Part shown: positions 1-10,034 of the stretch, piece by piece
Layout: every line of letters begins with the position of its first letter
Position numbering within the stretch: position 1 is the stretch's first letter
Source of the DNA: Cymodocea nodosa
Taxonomy: Eukaryota > Streptophyta > Magnoliopsida > Alismatales > Cymodoceaceae
Length of the DNA stretch: 64,000 nt
Assembly (NCBI GenBank): GCA_036874045.1
Contig: CM072335.1
Coordinates: forward strand, 13,784,001-13,848,000
Reading direction: 5' to 3'
Made by a program: the position numbers and the translations under genes
Notes under the pieces: generated by a model
Told to the model about the DNA's origin: nothing
What the model saw: only the letters and a program-made list of their open reading frames with translations
Database searches by the model: none

Positions 1-180
1 CCACGAACTAACCTCGTTGAGTTACAGTTAACTCAATAGACTAGCTTCAGTTACTACTGCTAACTCCACGGACTAGTTTTGTTGAGTTACAGTTAACTCA
101 ACGGAGTGACCTTATATTATATTATTGACCTTGTGGAGTTAAGGTCAACTCAACAAACTTACTTCGTTGAGTTAACACTA
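1..180. repeat. Cluster of GTTGAGTTA...TAACTCAAC inverted motifs
   Basis: This is noncoding DNA in the 3' part of G1. The arms GTTGAGTTA and TAACTCAAC alternate several times, usually 1-5 bases apart, with spacers such as GGACTAG. Each pair can form a small hairpin. A matching cluster sits on the other side of the extra ORF (3020-3200), and single pairs occur in the LTRs at 7863-7930 and 20640-20705. The function is unknown. Confidence 0.8.
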
Positions 181-635
181 AGCAAATTTCTAAAACTTAC
201 TCCTCGTATTAACTTCTATATTTTATTTCTCCTGCATTTTGTCAACTTAATTAAAGTTAAATACATGCCATTAATGTAGTGTTCTAATTTAACTCATTTA
301 AATCTGAACATTATATGAATATTTAACTTGTAGTTCATTTCATGTTGTGCAAAATTTACATTTTAGTTTGCAGCATGTAGATATTTTTAGACATTATCCA
401 GTTATCTTGCATTTAATCCTATCATTCAGCAAATTTGTATATCTTTTAAACAATCTTGCAACTTGTTCAAACATTTATATAATATTCAAGATAGTTCATC
501 CATTACATCATTCTCAAACATAAATGCAAACACATCTGAAAAACATACATTCATTTATATGAATAGTTTACGTTACAATCAATCAAATATATTTTTTTTT
601 CATACAAATATATACAAGTAGACGAACAATACAAT
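181..635. other. AT-rich noncoding DNA of G1
   Basis: This stretch lies between the hairpin cluster and the end of the extra ORF of G1. I see no coding frame, LTR terminus or strong polypurine tract in it. It is probably the untranslated region leading to the 3' LTR, which is outside the window. Confidence 0.5.
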
Positions 636-2803
636 TTAATCTTTTCTCCTAAGTTCATCTAATTCCTTCTAGAGTTTTTCTAATTGTTGCTCTAATTGAT
701 TTATCCTTTCTATAGCTCTTGTAATTCCTCTAGAAGGTTCAGCAATCTCTACAGCAGCATAATTTCTATATTCCTTCACTGAAATGGTTCTTGATCTTAT
801 CCTTTTGGATGTCCATTTTGTGAAATCCATACTATCCACCATCAGCAATGGAATTAGATCTCCATAAAATAGTTTCTTCTTTACTGCTTTCAGCTTGGAG
901 ATAAAAAATGTAGACCAATTAATCTGAATTCTATTCACAACAGCATAGGTGGCCCATTTGACAAACTGACTTAATTCTATATCATGACCTTGTCATTGGT
1001 AGACATTCTTAATTAAAATATTAGCTATCATGTGTTCTTTACCATTTAAGTGCTTCAGTCTATTTAATAATGGCACACCAAGATTGATAGCTAAGCAATC
1101 ATTTATCATCTATTCTGTCCACTCAACTGCAGTTGTACTTTCTAGAATTTCTATTCCTTCATTCTTCAATCCTAAAATGTTGTGGAGAAGCTCTAGTGTT
1201 ATATGTACATCAACTTGCTCCACATTGGAAATTAATCTACTTTCTCCTTTTCTTAAATTTGCATAAAAATAGGGCACTAGATTCTCATATACTGCATGCC
1301 CTCTTTGTTGAGAAATAAATTGTAGTAGACCTTGGAACTCAAATAAATCATTAATTTCTTGCATCCCATCCTAATTTACTAGTCTACTGTATATGATATC
1401 ATAACTCCTAATCTCTTGGTATTTATTATATGCTTCCTGACTCCAAAAGTATACTTCATTCAAAATTGTTGCTTCAATCAGGTCAGGAATGTGAATTTGT
1501 TGCTTTAGAGGGTTTTGTTCTTGAACTTCCTCTTCCATGTGCTGAACTTGAATTGACTGAAAATGCTCCGAAGATTCTTGCATTTTTGTTTCTACTTCTG
1601 TCTGTGGTGGAGAGTCGACAGAACTCTCCACTCTATCTTGAATGCTTTCTAAAATTTGCTGAAGAGTTTTTGCTTTTTAGTGGAATCTATCGAGTCATTT
1701 CTTTCTATATGTACTTGTTTAGCTTCTTGTTCAGTTTCTTCTTCCTCCTAACTACCAATCTGCATTGTCACTTTTCTTTCTGATTCTGTGGCAAATTGGG
1801 ATGGAGTTTCAGGCACATTAGCTTCTACCCTAATTTCTATTTCTTCTACTTGTACAGGCTGCAAATTAGTTTCAGCTTGTTTTTCTTCTTCTCTTTTCTC
1901 TTACTGTTGTTGCTCCTGCTCATCCTTAGAATCGAATAGCAGGTTTACACAAATCGGCTCTATAGTCCCTACTGATATTTGCATCTCAGATTTAATCTCT
2001 TCCTGATGTTCAAGCACTATCTCTTTTCCTTTCCTTCTTCTGATTAATTGTGTTTGGTCTTCCTCTTCTTCTTTTGAGATTAAATCTACAAAAATAGGCT
2101 CTGTAGGCCTTTGAGCCACAGGTACTAGCTCTTCTTGTTTAACTTTTTCTATAATTGCTGGTCTCGAAGGACCAACTTCAGCATCTCTTGTAGTAGGTCT
2201 GGTAGTGGCTTCTTTATGCTATTCAACTTTAATTTTATATTAGGCTTTTAATTTTTCTACAGCCCTCTTTTTACACTGTGCATCAAACACCAATTGTGTT
2301 ATAGCTATTGCCAACTCTTCTGATTCTCCTTGGTTTTTTCCAATTTGAACTAGTTCTTGAAATTCTCTTAATTCTTCCTCAATAGAAGGCCCCAAAATTG
2401 CTGCTCTTTCTAACAGCCTTGGTGGTGGAACTAAAGGTCCAAGTTGCTGTTCCTCAGGGACAGGTCTTTCAACAGTCGGCTCCTCTTATTCTTCCGTTGC
2501 CTGTTCTTCATTTTCTTTCCTTTCTTGCTCCCAGATCGCCAACTAAGCCCATCTACCTATGCATCTTTTGAACCATAATCTAGCCTTGTGTTGGATTAGC
2601 TCTAGGGTAACTTCGTTGTTTGGCCTGATTCTTTTCTCTCTGCTTATAGCAATTTTCATAGCAACTTTTATTCTCGTTTCCATAATCTAAGGTATTTGTA
2701 TACCTAAATCTACTAAAACTCTTCTCCTATTGAAAAGTTCAAATTCTACCTTTTGTAGCTCTTTTCCCTCGTCATATTCCTGATTTTCAGCCTTATGTGC
2801 CAT
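636..2803 (-). pseudogene. Env-position accessory ORF of G1 (plant transposon-protein type)
   Basis: A broken reading frame on the pol strand, downstream of integrase. Recognisable pieces from N to C: a basic start near 2803, an acidic Glu/Gln-rich middle (about 1900-2600), then a conserved part with DLFEFQG near 1340, LGLKNEG near 1170 and NRIQINW near 935, and a Gln/Glu-rich coiled-coil-like end (QLEQQLEKL). The conserved part matches the ORFs at 28150-30416 and 55555-57815, which belong to copia elements. From memory it resembles the 'putative plant transposon protein' family; I could not search for it. No signal peptide or membrane segment is seen, so 'env' describes position only. Several stops and frame changes interrupt it. 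The biochemical role is unknown. Confidence 0.75.
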
Positions 2804-3019
2804 TCCTCTGAGTCTTTAAGAAATTCTGACGTGTCAATTGCGTCCTCCCAGAACTTAGATGTCATCTTTCTCATCGTGGAGTTACGCAATGGAAGGGAAT
2901 CGCCCTAATCTCTACTGGTCTAAGTTCTAAATGATTCTACAGATAATGCCCCCAAACCATAAGTTTAGTATAAATAAGCCTTAAGTTTAGGCGAGTAATC
3001 GGGTCATTTCCCACACAAA
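2804..3019. other. Noncoding spacer of G1
   Basis: Spacer between the extra ORF and the next hairpin cluster. It is less AT-rich than its surroundings. I see no ORF or motif that I can name. It may hold the leader or promoter for the downstream ORF, which is conjecture. Confidence 0.4.
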
Positions 3020-3200
3020 CTCTCACTCTCTCATCCATGGAATTACGGTTAACTCCATGGACTAAGTTCGTGGACTTAACTACAGTACTCCATTGAGTTA
3101 TAGTTAACTCAATGAGGTAAGTTCGTTAACTTATCCTAAACTCAACGGAGTAAGTTCGTTGAGTTAATTGTAACTCAACGGACTTTCCATAAAGTTATAT
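3020..3200. repeat. Second cluster of TAACTCAACG inverted motifs
   Basis: Repeats of the pattern GTTGAGTTA, a short spacer, TAACTCAACG, then GACTAAG or GAGTAAG, together with diverged pairs such as GGAATTACGGTTAACTCC. It is the same motif family as at 1-180, so the extra ORF of G1 is bracketed by these hairpins. Confidence 0.75.
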
Positions 3201-3224
3201 CTAATAAAAATACATATAATAATA

Positions 3225-3480
3225 CTTTTTACCTTGGTCAAGACCAAAGAATTTTTGGTCTAACCGATTCTTAATTTTTCAATTTTTCTTACTGGTTGAA
3301 CCGATACTATGCTTCGATAAAACTGACATTTTTACTTAATATTATAGATTTTTTTATGTTTTTACGTTCCAGTCAAACCGATGAATCCTATCGGTTGAAC
3401 CGCAACAATTTTTTTCTTTTAATATATGTTTCGGTAAAATCGATAATTCCTTTCGGTTGAACCATGACTATGTTTTAAAT
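3225..3480. repeat. CGGTTGAACCG palindrome cluster
   Basis: Four or five diverged copies of TCGGTTGAACCGA-like palindromes, separated by T-rich stretches and partner words such as CGGTAAAATCGATAA. The spacing is about 60-80 bp. It lies just after the end of integrase and looks like a locally amplified array of small hairpins. No coding potential is visible. Confidence 0.7.
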
Positions 3481-3519
3481 AAGTTTTTTTTTTAATATAT
3501 ATTTAGAAAAATTCTTACT

Positions 3520-4748
3520 AAGTAAAGTTTGAGTAGTCCTCTACTCTTACTTCTTCTACAATTCCAATAGAACTTTTTGGTATCTTCAAAATAGGTCTAA
3601 GTCTTTGTCCATTTACTTCAAATATGTTTTGATTTTTAGGATTTTCAATTTCAATAGCTCCATATGGATAAATATTTCGAACTATGTAAGGTTCTACCCA
3701 TCTAGATCATAATTTTCCTAAATGGTTATGGAGTCTAGTCATGTAAAGATATACTTCTTGTCCTATTTCAAAGGTTTTTGGAATAATTTTCCTATCATGT
3801 CAGAACTTCATTTTCTCTTATAGTTTTCGAATAAGCTTCATTCCTAAATTCTTCTAATTCAATCAATTGTATTTTCCTATTTTTAGCAGCTTGATTTAAA
3901 TTAGTGTTCAGAGTTTTTAATGTCCAATAAGCTTTATGTTCAATTTCAACTAGTAAATGACAACTTTTTCCATATACTAGCCTAAAAGGTGACATACCTA
4001 AGCTTGTCTTATAAGCAGTTCTATAAGCCCAAAGTACATCTATTAATCTATTAGCCCAATCTGTTCTAGTAGGATTTACTACTTTTTCTAAGATTAACTT
4101 AATTTGTTTGTTTGCACTTTCTACTTGTCCACTTGTTTGCGGATGATATGATGTTGTAATTTTGTGGTTTACTCTATATTTCTTCATTAAGGCTTCAAAA
4201 CTTCTATTACAGAAATGAGTTCCTCTATCACTGATAATAGTTTTAAGTATTCCAAATCTGGCAATTATATTGGTTCTTATAAAATGTATTACCACTTTGT
4301 TGTCATTAGTTTTTGTACGAATAGCTTCTATCCATTTAGATACATAATCCACCCCCAACAATATATAATTAAATTGATTAAACATAGGAAATAGACCCAT
4401 AAAATCTATTCCCCACACGTCAAATATTTCAACATCAACAATAGGATTAAAAGGCAGCATATTCTTCTTTGATATTCTTCCTATTTGTTGACATTTTAAA
4501 CAACTTAAGCAATATTTATAAGCATCTTTGAATAGTGTTGACCAATAAAATCCACAATGCAGAATTTTGGCAGTAGTTTTCCCTGAACCAAAATGCCATC
4601 CACATGCTTGGTCATGGTAAAAAGACAATATACTCTGATATTCAGTTTCTGGAACACACCTCCTTAAAACCAGATCAGGACATTTCTTAAATAAGTATGG
4701 GTCTTCCCAATAGTAATATTTCACTATTGAAAAGAACAATTTCTTATC
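3520..4748 (-). pseudogene. Ty3/gypsy integrase of G1
   Basis: Integrase inserts retrotransposon cDNA into the host genome. The open part (3795-4739, about 314 aa) has an HHCC zinc-binding region ending in CLSCLKC and a core with GIDFMG (first Asp), SDRGTHF (second Asp) and [11 protein letters not shown] (catalytic Glu), so the DDE triad is still visible. A C-terminal domain continues past a stop to about 3520 (a GPYIV-like motif, here EPYIVRNIYPYGAIEIENP). It follows RT/RNase H directly, as expected of a gypsy pol. In-frame stops near 3794 and 4745 show that it is no longer functional. Confidence 0.9.
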
Positions 4749-6322
4749 CTATATATTCCAATCCTTAGGTGTTAAACTAGTAACTAAGTAATTAACTATG
4801 TCTGCATACCAAGGCATGGTGTTGATGGTCATTAATTGTTCATCAAGAAAATTATCCTTAATTTCCATATTTGATTTTTCTATTTGTAATCTTGATAAAT
4901 GATATGCTACTACATTCTCACAGCCTTTTTTATCTTTAATTTCTAGATCAAATTCTTGTAATAATAATATCCAACGGATCAATCTAGGTTTAGTCTCTTT
5001 CTTTGCTATTAGGTGTTTTAAAGTTGAATAATCCATGTATACTATCACTTTAGCTCCAATCAGATATGATCTAAACTTTTCTAAGGCAAACACAATAACT
5101 AACAGCTCTTTTTCAGTAGTTGTGTAATTAACTTGAGCATCATTTAAGGTTTTTCTTGCATAATGAATCACTCTAGAAGATTTTTCTATCTTTTGTCCCA
5201 ACACTACTCCTACAGCAAAATCAGATGCATCACACATTAACTCAAATGGATGGCTCCAATCAGGTACTTGAATTATAAGAGTTGAAATTAAGCCAGTTTT
5301 AAGCTTGAAAAATGCTTCTTTGCAATTTTTATCAAAGTTGAATGGTACATCTTTTAATAGATTAGTTAAAGGTCTAGCTATTTTGCTAAAATCTTTAATA
5401 AATCTTCTATAAAATTCAGCATGTCCTAGAAATGATTTAATATCTTTTACTGATTTAGGTTCTTGTAGATTAGAAATTACTTCTATTTTAGCTTTATCTA
5501 CTTCCAACCCCTTCTTTGAAACAACATGTCCCAAGACTATTCCTTGATTAACCATGAAGTGACATTTTTCCCAATTTAGAACCAGATTTTTTTCCACACA
5601 GCATTTTAATACTTGGTTTAAATTGTTTAAACACACTTCATATGAAGTTCCATAAATAGTAAAATCATCCATAAATATTTCTAAAAAATCTTTAGTCATT
5701 CTAGTGAATATACCCTGCATACACCTTTGAAATGTGGCTGGTGCATTGCATAATCCGAATGGCATTCTCTTAAAAGCATAAGTTCCATTAGGACAGGTGA
5801 AAGTTCTTTTCTCTTGATCCTCTAATACTACTAGAACTTGGTTATATCTTGAATACCTGTCTAGGAAATAAAAATATTTTTGCCCTGCTAATTTCTTTAG
5901 CATTTGATCTATAAAAGGTAAGGGAAAATGATCTTTCCTAGTCACAGCATTCAGCATCTATAGTCTATACACACTCTCCAGCCTGATTGAATCCTAATAA
6001 CTATTAATCCTGATTTCTTGGGAACTACATGGATTGGACTAACCCATGAGCTATCAGAAATTGGATAAATTATGTCATTATCTAACCATTTCACTATTTC
6101 CTTCCTGACTACTTCTTTAAGATTGGGATTTAATCTCCTCTCAAGAATTCTAATAGGTTTAGCATTCTCTTCTAAATATATGTAGTGACAGCATAAAGTT
6201 GCACTTAACCCTTTTATATCAGTTATAGTCTATCTTATTGCTTCTTTATAAGTTTTTACTACATATTTTAATTTAGCAATTTGATCCTCTTTTAAATCTG
6301 AAGTAATAATGATTGGACATGT
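4749..6322 (-). pseudogene. Ty3/gypsy reverse transcriptase and RNase H of G1
   Basis: RT copies the element RNA into cDNA and RNase H removes the RNA strand. The open segment 4749-5957 (402 aa) begins inside RT and has the [12 protein letters not shown] motif, the catalytic FMDDFTIYG, then [12 protein letters not shown]. The gypsy RNase H follows: [14 protein letters not shown] with its Asp, [22 protein letters not shown], and [10 protein letters not shown]. The N-terminal part of RT (about 5958-6322, with SWVSPIHVVPKKSG) is readable but contains stops. The PR-RT-RH order is that of gypsy pol. It is dead as it stands. Confidence 0.9.
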
Positions 6323-7396
6323 TCATTTTTCTTCCAAAAATATATAGGTTAATTCAAGAGGTAAAGGTTTTAACTCTAATTGTTGCCTATCAAAAGCTAG
6401 AGCTCCTAATTGAACATCATCATTTTCTAAATTAATTTCTTCCTGATCTCCTTCTATATTTATGCTTTCACTTTCTTCTAAAATCTCAGAATTGAGTTGC
6501 CTATTTAATTCTTCTTGAATCACATCATCTAGAATATCTCCTTCATCCTCTAAAAAGTCTATAGTATGTAAGGACATTTCTAACTCCTCAAACTTTTCTA
6601 GTTTGAAAATGTTTAATTGAGTATCCTCATTACCATATGCTAACTTCATTACTTTAGTTTTACAATTTATAACAGCCCCTAATGTTGCTAAAAATGGTCT
6701 TCCCAAAATTAAAGATGTATCACTATTCTTATGCTTAATTTGTTGGGAATCCAAAATTACAATATCAATAGGATATATGAAGTTTTTGATTTTAATTAAG
6801 ACATCCTCTATTTTTCCTCTAGGGTATCTTATACTTCTATCAGCTAATTGAATAACAGTCCTAGTAGGGATTAAGCCTTCTAATCCTAAGGATGCAAATA
6901 TATCACTTGACATAACATTTATACTTGCACCTAGGTCTATTAAGGTTCTTTCTAGAATGGTATTTCCTATGATGCATGATATAACAGAAATTCTAGGATC
7001 AGATAACTTTTTAGGAATTTGTGGCAGAAATAGGGAACTACTTTGCTCAGCTAAAAAGACTTTCCTTAAAACTTTTCGCTCTCTTTTCTTAGTACACCAA
7101 TCCTTAAGAAATTTAGCACAAGGTGGCATTTTTTGCAATAAGTCTAACAAAGGAATGTTAACTTCTACTTTTTCAAAAATTTCTCTAATTTTTTCGTATT
7201 TTTCAGAAAATGTTTGTTGTAATCTTTCAGGATAGGGTGCTAATGATGATGATTTAAAAGATTCTTTTTCTTTCATTTGATTTGTTTGATCATTTTTAGT
7301 CTCATTTTTTGATTCAGACTTTTCTTCATTAATTTCTATATTTTCAGATATTATATTTTCATTATCATCTTGATTTTTGTTCTTATCCACCTTCAT
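6323..7396 (-). pseudogene. Gag C-terminus and aspartic protease of G1
   Basis: A 357-aa open frame. The first 80 residues are Asn/Lys/Glu-rich. Next comes a linker typical of Athila/Tat gag-pol (PYPERLQ, PLLDLLQKMPPCAKFLKD), then the pepsin-type retroviral protease fold with DLGAS as active-site motif (about residue 155) and ILGRPFLATLGAVI as the flap/C-terminal hallmark. The protease would cut Gag-Pol. The frame is intact but begins inside gag, so the start Met is probably not native; most of gag, including any zinc knuckle, is missing upstream. The acidic tail runs into RT. Confidence 0.85.
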
Positions 7397-7675
7397 ATTA
7401 CTTTCTTTTTGAATTCTTGGTGGTATATCAGTTCCAGATCTTAGTGAAGATAATTCCTTTGCTGTTCATGTGATCTAACCATCTACAATCATCTTAGTTT
7501 CAAATAATCAGGAATGTCATGACCTTCCAAATTGCAGAATTCACATACGCTAACTACAGGTTTCAGAAATCTCTGAGCATAAGCATATGCCATATTCTAA
7601 ATTATAGAAGAAAACACACAATACTCCTCTTGCTATTAAAACAAAACAGCACTTACAGTTGCTTAGCTACTCAAT
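7397..7675 (-). other. Leader with gag remnant of G1
   Basis: Short stretch between the PBS and the protease ORF. On the minus strand a scrap CEFCNLEGHD is reminiscent of a zinc-knuckle tail, which suggests that gag was removed by an internal deletion of the leader and most of gag. The exact junction cannot be placed without an intact relative. Confidence 0.45.
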
Positions 7676-7693
7676 TCCCTAGCAACGGAACTA
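7676..7693 (-). other. Primer-binding site of G1 (tRNA-Asp-like)
   Basis: Minus strand reads TAGTTCCGTTGCTAGGGA, seven bases inside the 5' LTR. By my count it agrees at 13 of 18 positions with TGGCGCCGTTGCCGGGGA, the PBS I recall for Athila/Tat elements. It marks the internal border of the 5' LTR and fixes the strand. Confidence 0.75.
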
Positions 7694-8790
7694 GAAAACT
7701 TGTTTGACTTTTGTTAACTTCTATTTAGTTGTGACTAGTTAAATCTTAAACTTGCTTATATCAGTAATTTCTTTTAGAAGTAAACAAACAATCTTTCACA
7801 CAAATTAGATATTTATTCCAATTTGTATTTTAACTGCAAGTACATAGTGTATATTCAGTAAGCACTCTGTTGAGTTATGGCTAACTCAACAGACTAACCT
7901 CGTGGAATTAAATTAACTCAACGAAACTATCTTTCCAGTTTAATATTGCTATTTACAAAGGAATTCGGCCAACCATTGGGCGGTTCCACAAATTGTAAAT
8001 AACATCAATTAAGTTCTTTAATGCTAGTTAATATTAGATTTATCATTAAGCAACACTAACATTCAGATATTTCAAACATTAATCATTAAAATCTTTAAAT
8101 ATCAGGAACGAATCAATTTCAGTAAACTGTAAAACTATTTTCTATTTTCTGAATCAAACAAACATGAAACATTCACAATACTGATAATGCTAACATTAAT
8201 CACAATACAAAACAAACAATACAACACTTAAATACAAAATGTAAACACAGATAATTTGTTGTTTTTGGTATTTTTGTTTTGATATGGTCATGAAAATGGG
8301 CGAAAGGTGAAATGTAAAATTAATCTCTATCAACAGTAAAAACTTCCGTCACTACATGCAACGCAATTGCACCACTGAAAACTTAACCACTTACAATCCT
8401 ACCTCCTCTCCCTATAGAATCGTGAGTCTAGAATTGTAAGATAATCTCCTCTTCAACATACTGGCATCAACCCGAAACCAAGGCTAGAAGTTTTATGATC
8501 TCTTGAGATATGAGTCGATGCTTGGTGAAAATGGCTTCCCTTCCCGCGACGTGATCACTCCTCACAGTAGTTCTCAGGCACCATGTTTAGCTCGAAATCG
8601 ACCCGACATCAGGAAAGTATCATCATAGACCTCCGATGGTTGGTGATTATGGTGATGTTGGTGAATTGTTGGTGATGGTGTGGATGCTTCAGTGATCTTC
8701 CGACGTTGCCTGCAGTTAGCGCAGTCCTCCACCTCTACACAAACTACCAAACACCACCAACCACACTTTTTCCATTTTTTTCTCCTCTTC

Positions 8791-8800
8791 TTTTATATTT
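8791..8800 (-). promoter_or_regulatory. TATA box of G1 LTR
   Basis: Minus strand AAATATAAAA between a purine-rich stretch and the U3 region. The same word is at the matching place (21540-21549) in the related solo LTR, which supports it as the Pol II promoter of this LTR family. Confidence 0.6.
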
Positions 8801-9019
8801 CTTCAGTAGTAACTACTTCTGCTTAGATGATCGGTTGGATTTCCTTCATTCATATCAATGATGGTGATTTCTTCTTCCTTCCATGAGTGAATTCCTACGT
8901 GATACGTGCAATCGTGGTTTTCCTTCGAATGTCCTGTTTCTATAACCAGTACAATGGTATATTAGAAAATAAATGGTCCGTGGAGTTACAAATAACTCAA
9001 CATACTTACTTAGTTGATT

Positions 9020-9400
9020 TAATTATAAAACACGTGCAATAAAGAAATGAGCTACTATCATAATGTGTTACCTTAGTGTGCAATCATGTAACTCAACGCG
9101 TACAGTTATGCTAACTTAATGAGTTAAACATGTACATCTCCTGTGACATAATAAAGCAATTAAATTCAACACGTACATAATTCTAACTTAACGAGTTTAG
9201 ATATATAATTTACGGTTTTCACTCACTAACTCAACGAGTTCTCACGTGATCTTTTTATACCTTTAAACCTGTAACTCAATGAGTTGACACGTGATCTTTT
9301 AACAAAAAGAACACTAACTCAACGAGTTGTTACTCTTCACTTGTACATGATATAAATATATGCAAATAAAATGGATTATGCTTAATATTATAAAACCACA
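9020..9400 (-). promoter_or_regulatory. U3 cassette shared with copia SIRE LTRs
   Basis: This block contains CACGTG G-boxes at 9031, 9243 and 9288 and repeated words of the type TAACTTAACGAGTT. It aligns by eye along its length with 27055-27430 of the copia element A2. The G-boxes match in order (27062, 27282, 27327), and the last two are 45 bp apart in both. Both copies lie upstream of the TATA box in the same orientation. G-boxes are known plant bZIP/bHLH sites; a stress-responsive promoter role is inference. Confidence 0.75.
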
Positions 9401-10034
9401 CTTAAATCAGGTTTTCAGATCACAACATGTGTAATTCAAGAAATAATAAAATATTCTTTAAGCATTTAAAACATAATTGTCTAGTACATTAAACATAACT
9501 CTCCGAAATAACAGAAAATTTGAATACTTCAGAATTTCATAGCCTACAATTTACCGACAGTTTAGAAATGTACTTAATTAACATTAATTCCCTGAAATTA
9601 TGTAGATTCTTTCATTAATGCTTATAACAGTGCAATTATAACATAATGGCTTAATTCTCATATGATAAGCTAAATATTATGTAATTAACCATCATTTAAC
9701 TGTTAATATTATGCACTTTTTCATTCTAAACACCTCCTCTCCCTATAAAATCGTGAACCAAGACTTGTAAGTTGATCTCCTCTTTAGTATATTTGCATCA
9801 ACCCAAAACCTTATAATACTAACATAACGCATCACCTTACAAGAATCTAGTTAAACATGTGTTTAATCAAGTAACTCAATGTGTATAGTTATGCTAACTT
9901 AACTAGTTAAACATGTGCAACTCACATGATATAGTATAACATTTAAATTTAATACGTGCATAATGCTAACTTAACAAGTTTAGATATACAACTTATAGTT
10001 TTACTCATTAACTCAATAAGTTCTCACATGATCT

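Larger units (their letters stand above)
1..9732 (-). mobile_element. Ty3/gypsy element G1 (Athila/Tat-type), partial
   Basis: Minus-strand LTR retrotransposon. Read from its 5' end it has a 5' LTR (7701-9732), a tRNA-Asp-like primer-binding site, a gag/protease remnant, RT/RNase H, integrase and then an extra ORF in the env position. The order protease-RT-RNase H-integrase and the PBS type place it in the Ty3/gypsy Athila/Tat assemblage. Its 3' LTR must lie left of the window. The base after the LTR starts the candidate target duplication CCTCC (9733-9737), whose partner is outside. Almost all of gag is missing, because only about 300 bp separate the PBS from the protease ORF. All coding parts carry stops, so the copy is dead. 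Confidence 0.9.
7701..9732 (-). repeat. 5' LTR of gypsy G1
   Basis: A 2,032-bp LTR that begins TGTTTAGAATG and ends CAAACA on the minus strand. The termini match the solo LTR at 20359-22543. A TATA box lies at 8791-8800, so U3 occupies about 8800-9732. The stretch 7970-8700 is conserved with the solo LTR. ORF-like stretches here are not genes. The part 9020-9400 is not shared with the solo LTR but with copia LTRs (see the regulatory entry). Confidence 0.9.
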
